A stretch of DNA of 39,064 nt from Alcaligenaceae bacterium CGII-47 (lineage in GTDB: Bacteria > Pseudomonadota > Gammaproteobacteria > Burkholderiales > Burkholderiaceae_B). Each line of letters opens with the position of its first letter. Positions within the stretch are counted from its first letter, which is position 1. The position numbers were made by a program, and so were the translations under genes. The stretch lies in the NCBI GenBank assembly GCA_019166125.1, contig JAHTBO010000001.1, positions 1 through 39,064 on the forward strand, in the 5' to 3' direction. The notes beneath the pieces were generated by a model, which was not told the origin of the DNA, searched no databases, and worked only from the letters and a program-made list of their open reading frames with translations. Shown in pieces: positions 15,373 to 23,936 of the stretch.

Positions 15373-18300
15373 GTGATTGCAGCAGCTGTCGCAGCGCCAG
15401 CGTGCGCGCGCCCAGGTCCTGACCGCTGGGGAAGGCAAGCTTGAGCCGGTCAGCGCCAGCTAGACGAATATGTTTATTTTGTTGGACCAACTCGATGATG
15501 CGCATGGGGTCGATATTCGGCTTGGCAGAGAACTGAATAGAGGCCTGGGTTTCGCTGGCATCAATTTTGATGATGCCTAGTGGCTCTGCCAGCAGGCGCA
15601 TTCGGTGTAGGGCGAGCAGTGTATGCGCGGGCTCGGGCAGCTTACCGTAGCGGTCAATGAGCTCCTCCTGGATGAGGATGATGTCGTCGTCCTGCGCAGC
15701 GTGTGACAGGCGCTTGTACAGGCTCAGGCGGGCATGCACATCGGGACAATAATCGGCAGGCAAGAGCGCCGGCGCACGTAAGTTCACCTCGCACAGCATA
15801 TCGAAGGGCGAGTCCAGGTCTGGCTCTTCGCCGGACTTCAAGGCGCGGATTGCCGCATTGAGCATCTCGCTGTACATGGAAAAGCCGATTTCCTGGATGT
15901 TGCCAGACTGGGACTCACCTAAAACTTCGCCGCTACCGCGGATTTCCAGGTCATGCATGGACAGGAAAAAGCCGGCGCCCAGCTCCTCCATTGCCTGGAT
16001 TGCCTCCAGGCGCTTTTTGGCGTTGCTCGTGATGGCATCCTCGCCTGGCGTGAGGAGGTAGGCGTAGGCCTGGTGGTGCGAGCGCCCGACGCGACCGCGC
16101 AACTGATGCAATTGCGCCAGACCGAGCTTGTCGGCGCGGTGGATGACGATGGTGTTGGCTGTCGGTACGTCGATGCCGGTTTCGATAATTGTGGTGCATA
16201 GCAGTACATTGCTGCGCTGCTGGTAAAAGCCCTTCATGACGTCCTCAAGCTCGCGCTCTCCCATCTGGCCATGGGCGACAGCGATACGAGCCTCGGGCAC
16301 CAGTTCTTCGAGCATGGCGCGGCGATTATGGATGGTATCGACCTCGTTATGCAGGAAATATACTTGGCCGCCGCGCTTGAGTTCGCGCAGCAAGGCCTCG
16401 CGTATGGTGCTGCCATCCTCGCGACGCACGAAGGTTTTGATCGCAAGCCGCTTTTGTGGTGCGGTGGCGATGACTGAAAAATCGCGTATACCTTCCAGCG
16501 ACATGCCTAGGGTGCGTGGGATAGGCGTCGCCGTCAGCGTGAGGACATCTACCTCGGCGCGCAGCGCCTTTAAGGCTTCCTTTTGGCGAACGCCAAAGCG
16601 ATGCTCCTCGTCGATGACGACCAGGCCGAGTTGCTTGAAGCGCACATCCTTAGAGAGGATCTTGTGGGTGCCGATGACGATATCCACCGTCCCATCCGCC
16701 AAGCCAGCGATGGCCTGCGTCGTTTCCTTGCCGGTACGAAAACGTGACAGCTCGGCGATGCGCACAGGCCAATCGGCAAAGCGCGTACTGAAGTTCTGCG
16801 CGTGCTGCTCGGCGAGCAGGGTGGTGGGACACAGAATAGCGACCTGACGCCCATTCATCACCGCCACAAAGGCCGCGCGCAGCGCGACCTCGGTTTTGCC
16901 AAAGCCCACATCGCCGCAGACCAGGCGATCCATGGGCCGTCCTGATGTCATGTCGCCGATGACGGCGAGGATTGCTGCGGCCTGGTCCGGTGTTTCCTCA
17001 AAGCCGAAGCCCTCGGCAAAGGCCTGGTAATCGCGTGCGGGCAACTGAAAGTGATAGCCTTCGCGCGCCGCGCGCTGGGCATACAGAGCCAGTAACTCGG
17101 CAGCCGTATCGCGTGCCTGGCGCGCTGCTTTGCGCCGTGCTTTCTCCCACTGTCCCGAGCCCAGTGGATGCAGGGGGGCGTGCTCTGGGTCGGCGCCGCT
17201 ATAGCGAGCAATCAGATGTAATTGGGAGACGGGCACATAGAGTGTTGCATCCTTCGCATACTCCAGGTGCAGGAATTCCATGGGGCCTTCGCCCAAGTCC
17301 ATATTGATCAGACCTCGGTAGCGGCCGATTCCGTGTTGGGCATGCACCACGGGGTCGCCCTCGCGCAGCTCGGCCAGGTCGCGCACCATTGCGTCGACAT
17401 CACTGGCGTGCTCCTGGCGGCGCCGAGCGCGCGAGGGACTGCGCGCCTGGCTGGGGTAGAGGTCGTTTTCAGTGAGCAGCATGAGCGTGCTTGCGCGCAG
17501 CCCAAATCCAGCCGTCAGGGGGGCCACGACCAATGCAAAATGCGTATCCGCTGCAATAAAGTCCTGTAAGGTGTCGTAGGCGGCATCGGGCGGCAGGCCG
17601 TATTCAGTCAGCATGTCGGCGATGGTCTCGCGCCGCCCGGCGGTGTCCACGCATAAGGCCGTGCGTACCCCCGCATCCCGGAGGTGTAGGCGCAGGCCAG
17701 CGAGCGGGTCGTCGGCGCGGCGGTTGACAGCAACGGCGGGGCACTGCGTAAAATCAGGATGGCCGATATCGGTGAGGCTTAGCCGAGCAAAAGGCTTGAG
17801 TCGTCCGAAGAAATCCGCCTCGTCGAGGAAGAGGGTCTCAGGGGGCAGGACCGGGCGTTCGCGATCGCTCTTGAGGAATTGCCAGCGACTGTGCGTGTCC
17901 TGATGAAATTGCTGGATAGCAGCTGAAATATTGCCCAGCGTCACGGTGATGGCCTGTTCGGGCAGGTAGTCGAATAGCGTGGCCGTCTGCTCAAAGAACA
18001 GCGGCAGGTAATATTCGATTCCGGCAAAGGCGATACCATTGCCGATGTCCTTATACGGCAGTGCACGTGAGGGATCACCTTCAAAGACCTCACGAAAGCG
18101 CGCACGGAAATGATTGCGTGCGGCCTCATCCATGGGGAACTCGCGCCCCGGCAGCAGTTCAATCTCTTTGACCGGATAGAGGCTGCGCTGTGTGTCGATG
18201 TCAAAGCTGCGGATTGATTCAATTTCGCGGTCAAACAGATCGATGCGGTAGGGCAGCACGGAACCCATTGGAAATAAGTCAATCAGTCCGCCACGTATAC

Positions 18301-18817
18301 AGAATTCGCCCGGTGCGGTGACCTGCGTGACGTGTGCGTAGTTCGCCAGCGTCAGCTGTTGACGTAGTCCCTCCTCATTGAGGACGTCACCTTGGCGAAA
18401 ACTGAAGGTATAGGCTGCGAGGAAAGCGGTGGGGGCCAGGCGGTAGAGCGCCGTGGTGATCGGGACGATGAGCACGTCTACGGCACTCTGGGTGAGCGCG
18501 TGCAGGGTACGCAGGCGCTCGGAGATCAGATCCTGGTGGGGAGAGAAGCTGTCATAGGGCAGCGTCTCCCAGTCGGGCAGAAAACGCACGCGCAGATCGG
18601 GGCCAAACAAGACCAACTCGTCAGCCAGACGCTGGGCGGCGAGTGGGTCGGCACATAGGGCGATCAAGGGTTGCCCGGCAATGCTCGCCAGCGCGGCCAA
18701 TAGGCAGGCGTCACCCGATCCGGGTGGGCGTGGCTGAACATAACGCTGGCCTGGCTTGAGTGCAGACAGCGTCGTGGTGACTGAGGGAATATCCAGAGAG
18801 ATTGGAGAACGGCTCAT
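15350..18817 (-). CDS. mfd: Transcription-repair coupling factor
   Basis: This is a large (1155-residue) DNA translocase that removes RNA polymerase stalled at DNA damage and recruits UvrA. The N-terminal UvrB-like region is followed by the RNA-polymerase-interacting domain (VVHAQHGIGRYRGL, TLYVPVSQLHLI), then the SF2 motor with Walker A GDVGFGKTE near residue 635 and the DEEH box (VIDEEHRFGVRQKE) near 735. Later helicase motifs are TATPIPRTL and QLRGRVGRS, and the C-terminal TRCF domain closes the protein. The start at 18817 gives MSRSPIS; a longer frame reaches 18922 but would be read through a TATAAT box. The spacing suggests a nearly leaderless message. Confidence 0.95.
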   Translation of the reverse strand: MSRSPISLDIPSVTTTLSALKPGQRYVQPRPPGSGDACLLAALASIAGQPLIALCADPLAAQRLADELVLFGPDLRVRFLPDWETLPYDSFSPHQDLISERLRTLHALTQSAVDVLIVPITTALYRLAPTAFLAAYTFSFRQGDVLNEEGLRQQLTLANYAHVTQVTAPGEFCIRGGLIDLFPMGSVLPYRIDLFDREIESIRSFDIDTQRSLYPVKEIELLPGREFPMDEAARNHFRARFREVFEGDPSRALPYKDIGNGIAFAGIEYYLPLFFEQTATLFDYLPEQAITVTLGNISAAIQQFHQDTHSRWQFLKSDRERPVLPPETLFLDEADFFGRLKPFARLSLTDIGHPDFTQCPAVAVNRRADDPLAGLRLHLRDAGVRTALCVDTAGRRETIADMLTEYGLPPDAAYDTLQDFIAADTHFALVVAPLTAGFGLRASTLMLLTENDLYPSQARSPSRARRRQEHASDVDAMVRDLAELREGDPVVHAQHGIGRYRGLINMDLGEGPMEFLHLEYAKDATLYVPVSQLHLIARYSGADPEHAPLHPLGSGQWEKARRKAARQARDTAAELLALYAQRAAREGYHFQLPARDYQAFAEGFGFEETPDQAAAILAVIGDMTSGRPMDRLVCGDVGFGKTEVALRAAFVAVMNGRQVAILCPTTLLAEQHAQNFSTRFADWPVRIAELSRFRTGKETTQAIAGLADGTVDIVIGTHKILSKDVRFKQLGLVVIDEEHRFGVRQKEALKALRAEVDVLTLTATPIPRTLGMSLEGIRDFSVIATAPQKRLAIKTFVRREDGSTIREALLRELKRGGQVYFLHNEVDTIHNRRAMLEELVPEARIAVAHGQMGERELEDVMKGFYQQRSNVLLCTTIIETGIDVPTANTIVIHRADKLGLAQLHQLRGRVGRSHHQAYAYLLTPGEDAITSNAKKRLEAIQAMEELGAGFFLSMHDLEIRGSGEVLGESQSGNIQEIGFSMYSEMLNAAIRALKSGEEPDLDSPFDMLCEVNLRAPALLPADYCPDVHARLSLYKRLSHAAQDDDIILIQEELIDRYGKLPEPAHTLLALHRMRLLAEPLGIIKIDASETQASIQFSAKPNIDPMRIIELVQQNKHIRLAGADRLKLAFPSGQDLGARTLALRQLLQSLSARSPA

Positions 18818-18827
18818 TAGGGTGGAG

Positions 18828-18833
18828 ATTATA
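18828..18833 (-). promoter_or_regulatory. Consensus -10 box directly before mfd
   Basis: TATAAT on the minus strand ends 10 bases before the mfd ATG, with no Shine-Dalgarno between (CTCCACCCTA). Transcription would begin within a few bases of the ATG. No good -35 hexamer is seen at 16-18 bases. Confidence 0.45.
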
Positions 18834-18901
18834 ACGTTGCAGTTTGATTGCGCTCGGGTTCGGCAGCGATCCGATGCGCTTAGGGGGCGGGTTGGTGGGG
18901 A

Positions 18902-18930
18902 TCGACGGTACGCAGTGGACACCGTATTAT
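18902..18930 (+). promoter_or_regulatory. Candidate promoter of the ABC/KDG cassette
   Basis: TCGACG (18902-18907, four of six) and TATTAT (18925-18930, five of six) are separated by 17 bases. They lie 30 bases before the first permease ATG, in the 143-base region between divergent mfd and the cassette. Confidence 0.4.
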
Positions 18931-18960
18931 GGATGATGATCCTTTAGACTTAAGTAAAAA

Positions 18961-19632
18961 ATGAAGTATTCATTTGAATTCGGCCCCGTTTTTGATGCAT
19001 GGCCTTTGCTGCTGCATGGCACGTGGATGACCATCCAATTGTCCTTGCTGGCGATGCTGTTTGGCCTGATGGTTGCCGTCGCCTGTGCATGGGGCAGGGC
19101 AGAAGGTCCGTGGCCGGTACGCTGGGTGATCAAGATCTACGTTGAGGCCATTCGTAATACCCCCTTTCTGGTGCAACTATTTTTCTTTTTCTTCGCCCTG
19201 CCAGCCGCAGGCGTGCGTTGGTCGCCGTATACAGCGGCGTTGGTGGCCATGGTTGTCAACTTGGGCGCTTATGCCACAGAGATCGTGCGTGCAGGCATGG
19301 AATCCATTCCCAAGGGACAGATCGAGGCTGGCCTGGCACTGAACCTGAAGCGGATCGAGATTTTCCGCTACATCATCATAAAGCCCGCATTGAAGGCGAT
19401 TTACCCCGCACTCACCAGCCAGTTCATCTTGTTGATGTTGGCCTCTAGTGTGGTGTCCGTTATTTCTGCCGATGATCTAACCTCTGTTGCCGCAACTTTG
19501 CAGTCCGAGACCTTTCGCAGCTTTGAGATATACATTGTGATTACGGTCATTTACTTGGTTCTGACCTTAGGGTTTTCTTATATGTTCCGGCTGGTATACC
19601 AGTGGGGGCTTGACTACCCGGATCGTCGATAA
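18961..19632 (+). CDS. ABC importer permease, polar amino acid type (HisM/GlnP family)
   Basis: This is a 223-residue inner-membrane permease with about five helices. The family signatures are the N-terminal GTWMTIQLSLLAMLFG, VEAIRNTPFLVQLFF, and the EAA coupling loop EIVRAGMESIPKGQIEAGLALN. It pairs with the following permease, whose ATG overlaps its stop codon (TAATG), and they form the heterodimeric channel. No ribosome site is obvious before the ATG. The PAAT class mostly carries polar amino acids and opines, but here the following genes are for sugar-acid catabolism, so the substrate may be an amino-sugar acid or sugar acid. Confidence 0.9.
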   Translation: MKYSFEFGPVFDAWPLLLHGTWMTIQLSLLAMLFGLMVAVACAWGRAEGPWPVRWVIKIYVEAIRNTPFLVQLFFFFFALPAAGVRWSPYTAALVAMVVNLGAYATEIVRAGMESIPKGQIEAGLALNLKRIEIFRYIIIKPALKAIYPALTSQFILLMLASSVVSVISADDLTSVAATLQSETFRSFEIYIVITVIYLVLTLGFSYMFRLVYQWGLDYPDRR

Positions 19633-20285
19633 TGCGCACATTTGGCTATTCTGATTTTTTGTTCATCCTGGAGGCGGCGCAGTGGACGGTCTTGCTCTCT
19701 TTGATCGCCTTTGCGGGGGGTGGGATTGTCGGGTTGATCATTGCGCTGTCACGGACAGCCGAGAACCGCGTTGCGCGTACATTATCCATGGGTTTTATCC
19801 AGTTGTTCCGTGGCACGCCCTTGCTGCTCCAGTTATTTCTGGTGTTTTTCGGGGCACCGGTGATTGGACTGGATGTCAATCCATGGATCGCCGCAGCGGT
19901 GGCGCTGACCCTGAATGGTGGTGCATTTTTGGGAGAGATTTGGCGCGGCTGCATCGAGGCGGTACCACGAGGACAATGGGAAGCTGCTGAGGCGCTGAAC
20001 CTATCGTATCGCGACAAAATGCGCGACGTGGTCTTGCCGCAAGCTGCCAAGATCGCTGTGCCACCCACTGTCGGCTATCTGGTGCAGCTCATCAAAGGCA
20101 CGTCCCTGGCCTCTATTATTGGCTTTGTCGAATTGACGCGCGCGGGGCAGATCATCAATAACGTCACGTTTGAACCGATGATTGTCTTTTCAATTGTGGC
20201 TGTTTTGTATTTCATGCTGTGTTGGCCTTTGTCGCTATTGGCGGCCAGCATGGAGCGGCGTCTGGCTGTGTCGCAGTCGCGATAA
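19632..20285 (+). CDS. ABC importer permease, polar amino acid type (second subunit)
   Basis: This is a 217-residue permease, partner of the preceding one. It has WTVLLSLIAFAGGGIVGL near the N terminus, the family segment IQLFRGTPLLLQLFLVFFG, and the coupling loop EIWRGCIEAVPRGQWEAAEALN. The start overlaps the upstream stop, so translation is coupled. The next gene, for the binding protein, begins 38 bases downstream with its own strong ribosome site. The order permease-permease-receptor-ATPase differs from the usual receptor-first layout. Confidence 0.9.
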   Translation: MRTFGYSDFLFILEAAQWTVLLSLIAFAGGGIVGLIIALSRTAENRVARTLSMGFIQLFRGTPLLLQLFLVFFGAPVIGLDVNPWIAAAVALTLNGGAFLGEIWRGCIEAVPRGQWEAAEALNLSYRDKMRDVVLPQAAKIAVPPTVGYLVQLIKGTSLASIIGFVELTRAGQIINNVTFEPMIVFSIVAVLYFMLCWPLSLLAASMERRLAVSQSR

Positions 20286-20323
20286 CCTTGTTTTACCAAT
20301 GCTTTAATCTTTGGAGACATGAT

Positions 20324-21130
20324 ATGTTAATCACTAAAAAAATCCGCAATCTGGTCGGCGTCACGTTGTTGGCCGGCTGCACAGCGCTGGCGCTGGGCGC
20401 GACGCCAGTGGGTGCAGAGACGATTGATCAGGTCAAGGCAAAGGGCGAGATCACGATCGGTATGCTTGTGGATTTCCCGCCTTATGGCATCATGAATACC
20501 GAGAATAAGCCAGATGGCTATGACGCGGACGTGGCCAAGCAAATCGCCAAGGATCTAGGCGTAAAAATCAATATTCTTCCGGTTACCGGCCCGAATCGTA
20601 TTCCTTATCTACTGACCAATAAGGTCGATGTGCTCGTCGCGTCGCTCGCCATTACGCCTGATCGCGCCAAACAGGTCCAGTTTTCTCATCCGTATTCGGC
20701 CGCCCAGATTGTTGTGTTCGGTGGCAAGGACACAGCCATCACTAAGCCCGAGGACCTGTCTGGCAAGAGCATTGGCGTCGCACGCGCCAGCACGCAGGAT
20801 ATTGCCGTAACCAAGATCGCTCCTAAGGATGCAAATATCCGTCGCTTTGATGACGATGCGTCCGCTATGCAGGCTTTGCTCTCGGGACAGGTTGATGCAA
20901 TCGGGTGCTCTACGACCGTGGCGGCTGAAATTTCCAAGCGCACGCCTGATCGCTTCGACAATAAGTTTGTCTTGCTGCAGCAGGAAATGGCGGTTGCCAT
21001 GCGCCCGGGTGAGCCCAATACGCTCAAGGCGATCAATGAGGTGGTCGATAAGAACATCCAGAACGGCGAGTTCAGCAAGCTCTATAAAAAATGGTTGGGT
21101 TCACCTTTGCCTGAACTCAAGCAATCCTGA
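20324..21130 (+). CDS. Periplasmic binding protein, family 3 (PAAT type)
   Basis: This is a 268-residue receptor for the importer. The signal sequence is followed by ETIDQVKAKGEITIGMLVDFPPYGIMN, the usual start of family 3 receptors, and by GYDADVAKQIAKDLG, the family signature. ITPDRAKQVQFSHPYSAAQ and the hinge region GKSIGVARASTQD are also typical. The start at 20324 is set by GGAG (20313-20316) seven bases upstream; a longer frame runs back into the permease gene. The signal region contains LLAGC (Cys19), which could be a lipobox, but the hydrophobic stretch continues to PVGA before ETID, which favours an ordinary signal peptidase site. Confidence 0.9.
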   Translation: MLITKKIRNLVGVTLLAGCTALALGATPVGAETIDQVKAKGEITIGMLVDFPPYGIMNTENKPDGYDADVAKQIAKDLGVKINILPVTGPNRIPYLLTNKVDVLVASLAITPDRAKQVQFSHPYSAAQIVVFGGKDTAITKPEDLSGKSIGVARASTQDIAVTKIAPKDANIRRFDDDASAMQALLSGQVDAIGCSTTVAAEISKRTPDRFDNKFVLLQQEMAVAMRPGEPNTLKAINEVVDKNIQNGEFSKLYKKWLGSPLPELKQS

Positions 21131-21147
21131 TTGTATGGCGATAAATC

Positions 21148-21939
21148 ATGACTGATAGGCAGCCTGTACCTGCTGTCGATCCAGCCGATCGTCCCGCCTT
21201 GGGCGGGACGATCATCGAGATCGAAGCCCTTAATAAATGGTATGGCGAGTTCCATGCGCTCACCGACGTCGACCTGAAGGTCGCAGCGGGCGAACGTATC
21301 GTGATCTGTGGGCCATCGGGCTCGGGAAAGTCGACTTTGATCCGCTGTATTAATGGTCTGGAAAAAGTCCAAAAGGGCCGTATCGTCGTCGATAATGTTG
21401 AGTTGGCGGCGGATAGCCGTAATATCGAAGCCGTTCGGCAGGAAGTCGGTATGGTATTTCAGCAGTTCAATTTGTTCCCACACATGACCGTATTGCGCAA
21501 TTGCATGCTGGCGCCGATGCGTTCGCGTGGCTTAAGCAAGGCTCAGGCGCAAGCCCTGGCGACCGAGTATCTGACCCGCGTCCGGATTGGGGATCAGGCA
21601 CACAAATATCCAAGCCAGCTGTCTGGCGGACAACAGCAACGGGTGGCCATTGCGCGTGCGCTATGCATGACACCCAAGATCATGTTGTTTGATGAGCCGA
21701 CCTCGGCGCTTGATCCCGAGATGGTTAAAGAGGTCCTCGATACCATGATTGGGCTGGCAAACGATGGGATGACCATGCTATGCGTGACCCACGAGATGGG
21801 GTTTGCTCGTAGCGTTGCAGATCGTGTGATTTTCATGTCAGAGGGTAGAATTATTGAGCAGGGGCCGCCTGACCAGTTCTTCAGTCACCCACAGCATGAA
21901 AAGACCCGTAATTTTCTAGGGCAGATACTGGATCATTGA
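21148..21939 (+). CDS. ABC importer ATPase, polar amino acid type (GlnQ/HisP family)
   Basis: This is a 263-residue ATPase that powers the importer encoded just upstream. Walker [11 protein letters not shown]-loop [14 protein letters not shown], signature [15 protein letters not shown], Walker [14 protein letters not shown] and switch His in [15 protein letters not shown] are all canonical for the GlnQ/HisP family. The N-terminal 25 residues, before [12 protein letters not shown], are a non-conserved extension. It starts 17 bases after the receptor gene without a clear ribosome site, and the sugar kinase begins 15 bases after its stop, so transport and catabolism are probably co-transcribed. 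Confidence 0.92.
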   Translation: MTDRQPVPAVDPADRPALGGTIIEIEALNKWYGEFHALTDVDLKVAAGERIVICGPSGSGKSTLIRCINGLEKVQKGRIVVDNVELAADSRNIEAVRQEVGMVFQQFNLFPHMTVLRNCMLAPMRSRGLSKAQAQALATEYLTRVRIGDQAHKYPSQLSGGQQQRVAIARALCMTPKIMLFDEPTSALDPEMVKEVLDTMIGLANDGMTMLCVTHEMGFARSVADRVIFMSEGRIIEQGPPDQFFSHPQHEKTRNFLGQILDH

Positions 21940-21954
21940 ATTGGAGAGTGGACC

Positions 21955-22899
21955 GTGAGTGACGCTTTGGATGTCGTCACCTTTGGTGAGGCCATGGTGA
22001 TGCTGGTTGCTGATAAGCCCGGTCCTATCGAGCACGTGCAGACTTTTTACAAGCGCACGGCCGGTGCCGAGACGAATGTGGCGATTGGCCTGGCTCGTTT
22101 GGGGTTTGCCGTCGGGTGGGCGAGCCGCCTGGGCGCAGATTCCTTGGGGCGCTATCTGCTCACTGAGCTGCAAAACGAAGGGGTTGATTGCTCGCATGTC
22201 CTGAGTGAGCCAGGGCAGCGCACCGGGATGCTATTCAAAGGACGTGTCACGGACGGCAGTGATCCGCCTGTTGAATACCATCGCAAGGGTTCGGCAGCCA
22301 GTCGAATGCGTGTGGAGGATATTGATGAGCCGTGGTTGTGCAGTGCGCGCCATCTGCATAGTACAGGCGTATTTGCCGCCATTTCAGACAGTTGCCATGA
22401 GGTATCACTGCGCACGATGGCTTTGATGCGGGATGCAGGCAAGACGGTGTCCTTTGATCCGAATCTGCGTCCGACGCTGTGGGCATCGACTGAGGTGATG
22501 AGGACGCAGATTAATCAATTGGCGTTTGCCGCAGACTGGGTGTTACCCGGCCTGGAGGAAGGGAGCCTATTGACGGGGTACACCGCGCCAGAGGATATCG
22601 CGCGGTTTTATCGTGACCATGGCACCAAGCTCGTGATTGTGAAGCTTGGTGCTCAGGGTGCTTATTATGATAGCGGTGACGAGCAGGCCTATGTGCCTGG
22701 GGTCTTGGTACATAAAATTGCGGATACGGTTGGCGCGGGTGATGCCTTTGCAGTGGGTGTGATTAGCGCCTTGCTTGAGGGCCAGTCGGTGCGTCGCGCG
22801 GTAGAGCGTGGCGCCTGGATCGGCGCACAAGCGGTGCAGGTTTTAAGCGATACCGATGGCTTGCCGTCACGCCAGGAATTAGAGCGTTTCAGCCGTTAG
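21955..22899 (+). CDS. kdgK: 2-keto-3-deoxygluconate kinase (PfkB family)
   Basis: The kinase phosphorylates 2-dehydro-3-deoxygluconate to KDPG, the substrate of the aldolase encoded at the end of the cassette. PfkB features are FGEAMVMLV at the N terminus, the substrate loop RTAGAETNVAIGLARLG, SFDPNLRPTLW, and the catalytic/anion-hole DTVGAGDAFAVG near the C terminus. The length of 314 is usual. The start is GTG, supported by GGAGAG eight bases upstream. KdgK is preferred over fructokinase or ribokinase because of the Eda gene close by and the SFDPNLRP segment, but PfkB specificity cannot be proved from sequence. Confidence 0.82.
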   Translation: MSDALDVVTFGEAMVMLVADKPGPIEHVQTFYKRTAGAETNVAIGLARLGFAVGWASRLGADSLGRYLLTELQNEGVDCSHVLSEPGQRTGMLFKGRVTDGSDPPVEYHRKGSAASRMRVEDIDEPWLCSARHLHSTGVFAAISDSCHEVSLRTMALMRDAGKTVSFDPNLRPTLWASTEVMRTQINQLAFAADWVLPGLEEGSLLTGYTAPEDIARFYRDHGTKLVIVKLGAQGAYYDSGDEQAYVPGVLVHKIADTVGAGDAFAVGVISALLEGQSVRRAVERGAWIGAQAVQVLSDTDGLPSRQELERFSR

Positions 22900-22919
22900 C
22901 CTTGCCTAAAAGGAACGTG

Positions 22920-23936
22920 ATGGGTAGAAAACGAGTCTTGGTGTATCGGGCCTTACCTGCCCGGCAGCTGATGCGCATCAAGCAGGTTCATGATGTGGTG
23001 TGCGCTGATCCACGTATTGATGGTCAGATGCAGGCTTTTCAGGATGCCTTGGGTAGCGTGCACGGAATGATTGGTTCCAGTTATGTCATTGATGAGGCGC
23101 TACTGCTGCGTGCACCCCATCTAGAGGTTGTCTCCAGCATTTCTGTTGGCGTGGATAAATATCAACTTGATGCCTTGCACCGACGCGGCATCGTGCTCTG
23201 TCATACACCGGGCGTCTTGACTGAGGCAGTGGCTGATCTTTTGTTTGCTATGGTGCTGACCACGAGTCGGCGTGTGCTTGAGTTGGCGGGGTATGTTCGT
23301 GCGGGACATTGGATAAAAAACATCAGCGAGGATCTGTACGGCTGGAATGTCTATGGCAAGACCCTGGGTATATTGGGTTATGGGCGTATCGGTCAGGCGC
23401 TTGCTCGTCGGGCGGCCTTGGGTTTTGATATGTCTGTGCTTTATCACACGCGTGGGGGCGCCCCCAGGGTGCCACTGATCAAGTCCCCCGAGTCTGATGC
23501 GCCCCCTGATGCGATGGCCGGCAAAGCTCAGGCTGTCGAGTTGGTTGTGCTTCTTGCGCAATCAGATTTTGTCGTGGTGGTTCTTCCCCTCACCGCACAG
23601 ACTCGGGGCATGATCGGCGAGCATGCGTTTTCCATAATGAAACGTGGGGCAATATTGATCAATGGCGCACGCGGGCCGATTGTGGATGAGGCTGCGCTTA
23701 TTGGGGCTTTGGATAGTGGTCAATTACGTGCCGCTGGTTTGGATGTCTTTGATATCGAGCCCTTGCCCGGTGACTCACCGCTGCGCACCCATCCCAAGGT
23801 TTTGGCCTTGCCGCATATCGGTTCGGCTACGCATGAGACACGTGAGGCAATGGCCGAGATGGCGACGAGCAATCTGTTGCTGGCGTTGGCTGGCCAGGCG
23901 CCACTCGCTATTTATCCGACCGCGCCAGCGCGCTGA
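22920..23936 (+). CDS. D-2-hydroxyacid dehydrogenase, 2-ketogluconate / hydroxypyruvate reductase type
   Basis: This is a 338-residue NAD(P)H-dependent oxidoreductase. The Rossmann loop is GILGYGRIGQALA (about residue 150), and the catalytic residues are Arg251 (NGARGP), Glu280 (DIEPLP) and His299 (LPHIGSATHE). GhrB-type enzymes reduce 2-keto-D-gluconate, hydroxypyruvate and glyoxylate. VLYHTR after the Rossmann loop is followed by about 15 extra residues (around GGAPRVPLIKSPESD) compared with typical GhrB. The ATG at 22920 is chosen because AAAAGGA lies six bases upstream; a TTG at 22902 is also in frame. With KdgK and Eda it fits a 2-ketogluconate-to-Entner-Doudoroff route. The last 29 bases overlap the aldolase gene. 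Confidence 0.83.
   Translation: MGRKRVLVYRALPARQLMRIKQVHDVVCADPRIDGQMQAFQDALGSVHGMIGSSYVIDEALLLRAPHLEVVSSISVGVDKYQLDALHRRGIVLCHTPGVLTEAVADLLFAMVLTTSRRVLELAGYVRAGHWIKNISEDLYGWNVYGKTLGILGYGRIGQALARRAALGFDMSVLYHTRGGAPRVPLIKSPESDAPPDAMAGKAQAVELVVLLAQSDFVVVVLPLTAQTRGMIGEHAFSIMKRGAILINGARGPIVDEAALIGALDSGQLRAAGLDVFDIEPLPGDSPLRTHPKVLALPHIGSATHETREAMAEMATSNLLLALAGQAPLAIYPTAPAR

Noticed and set aside
16236-16847. Ser/Arg-rich open frame of 203 codons inside mfd on the plus strand
   Set aside because: It is opposite the helicase motifs of mfd and its composition is that of a codon-position shadow.
20219-20323. N-terminal extension of the family 3 binding protein
   Set aside because: It would place about 35 residues ahead of a clear signal peptide and overlap the permease gene; a strong ribosome site marks 20324.
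20366-20384. Lipoprotein signal (LLAGC) in the family 3 receptor
   Set aside because: The hydrophobic region continues past the Cys to a good signal peptidase I site (PVGA before ETID), so lipidation is not called.
23453-23466. Perfect 14-bp palindrome TGGGGGCGCCCCCA as an operator
   Set aside because: It is inside the reductase coding region far from any start; G/C runs give such palindromes in this composition. It is kept only as a note to the insertion finding.
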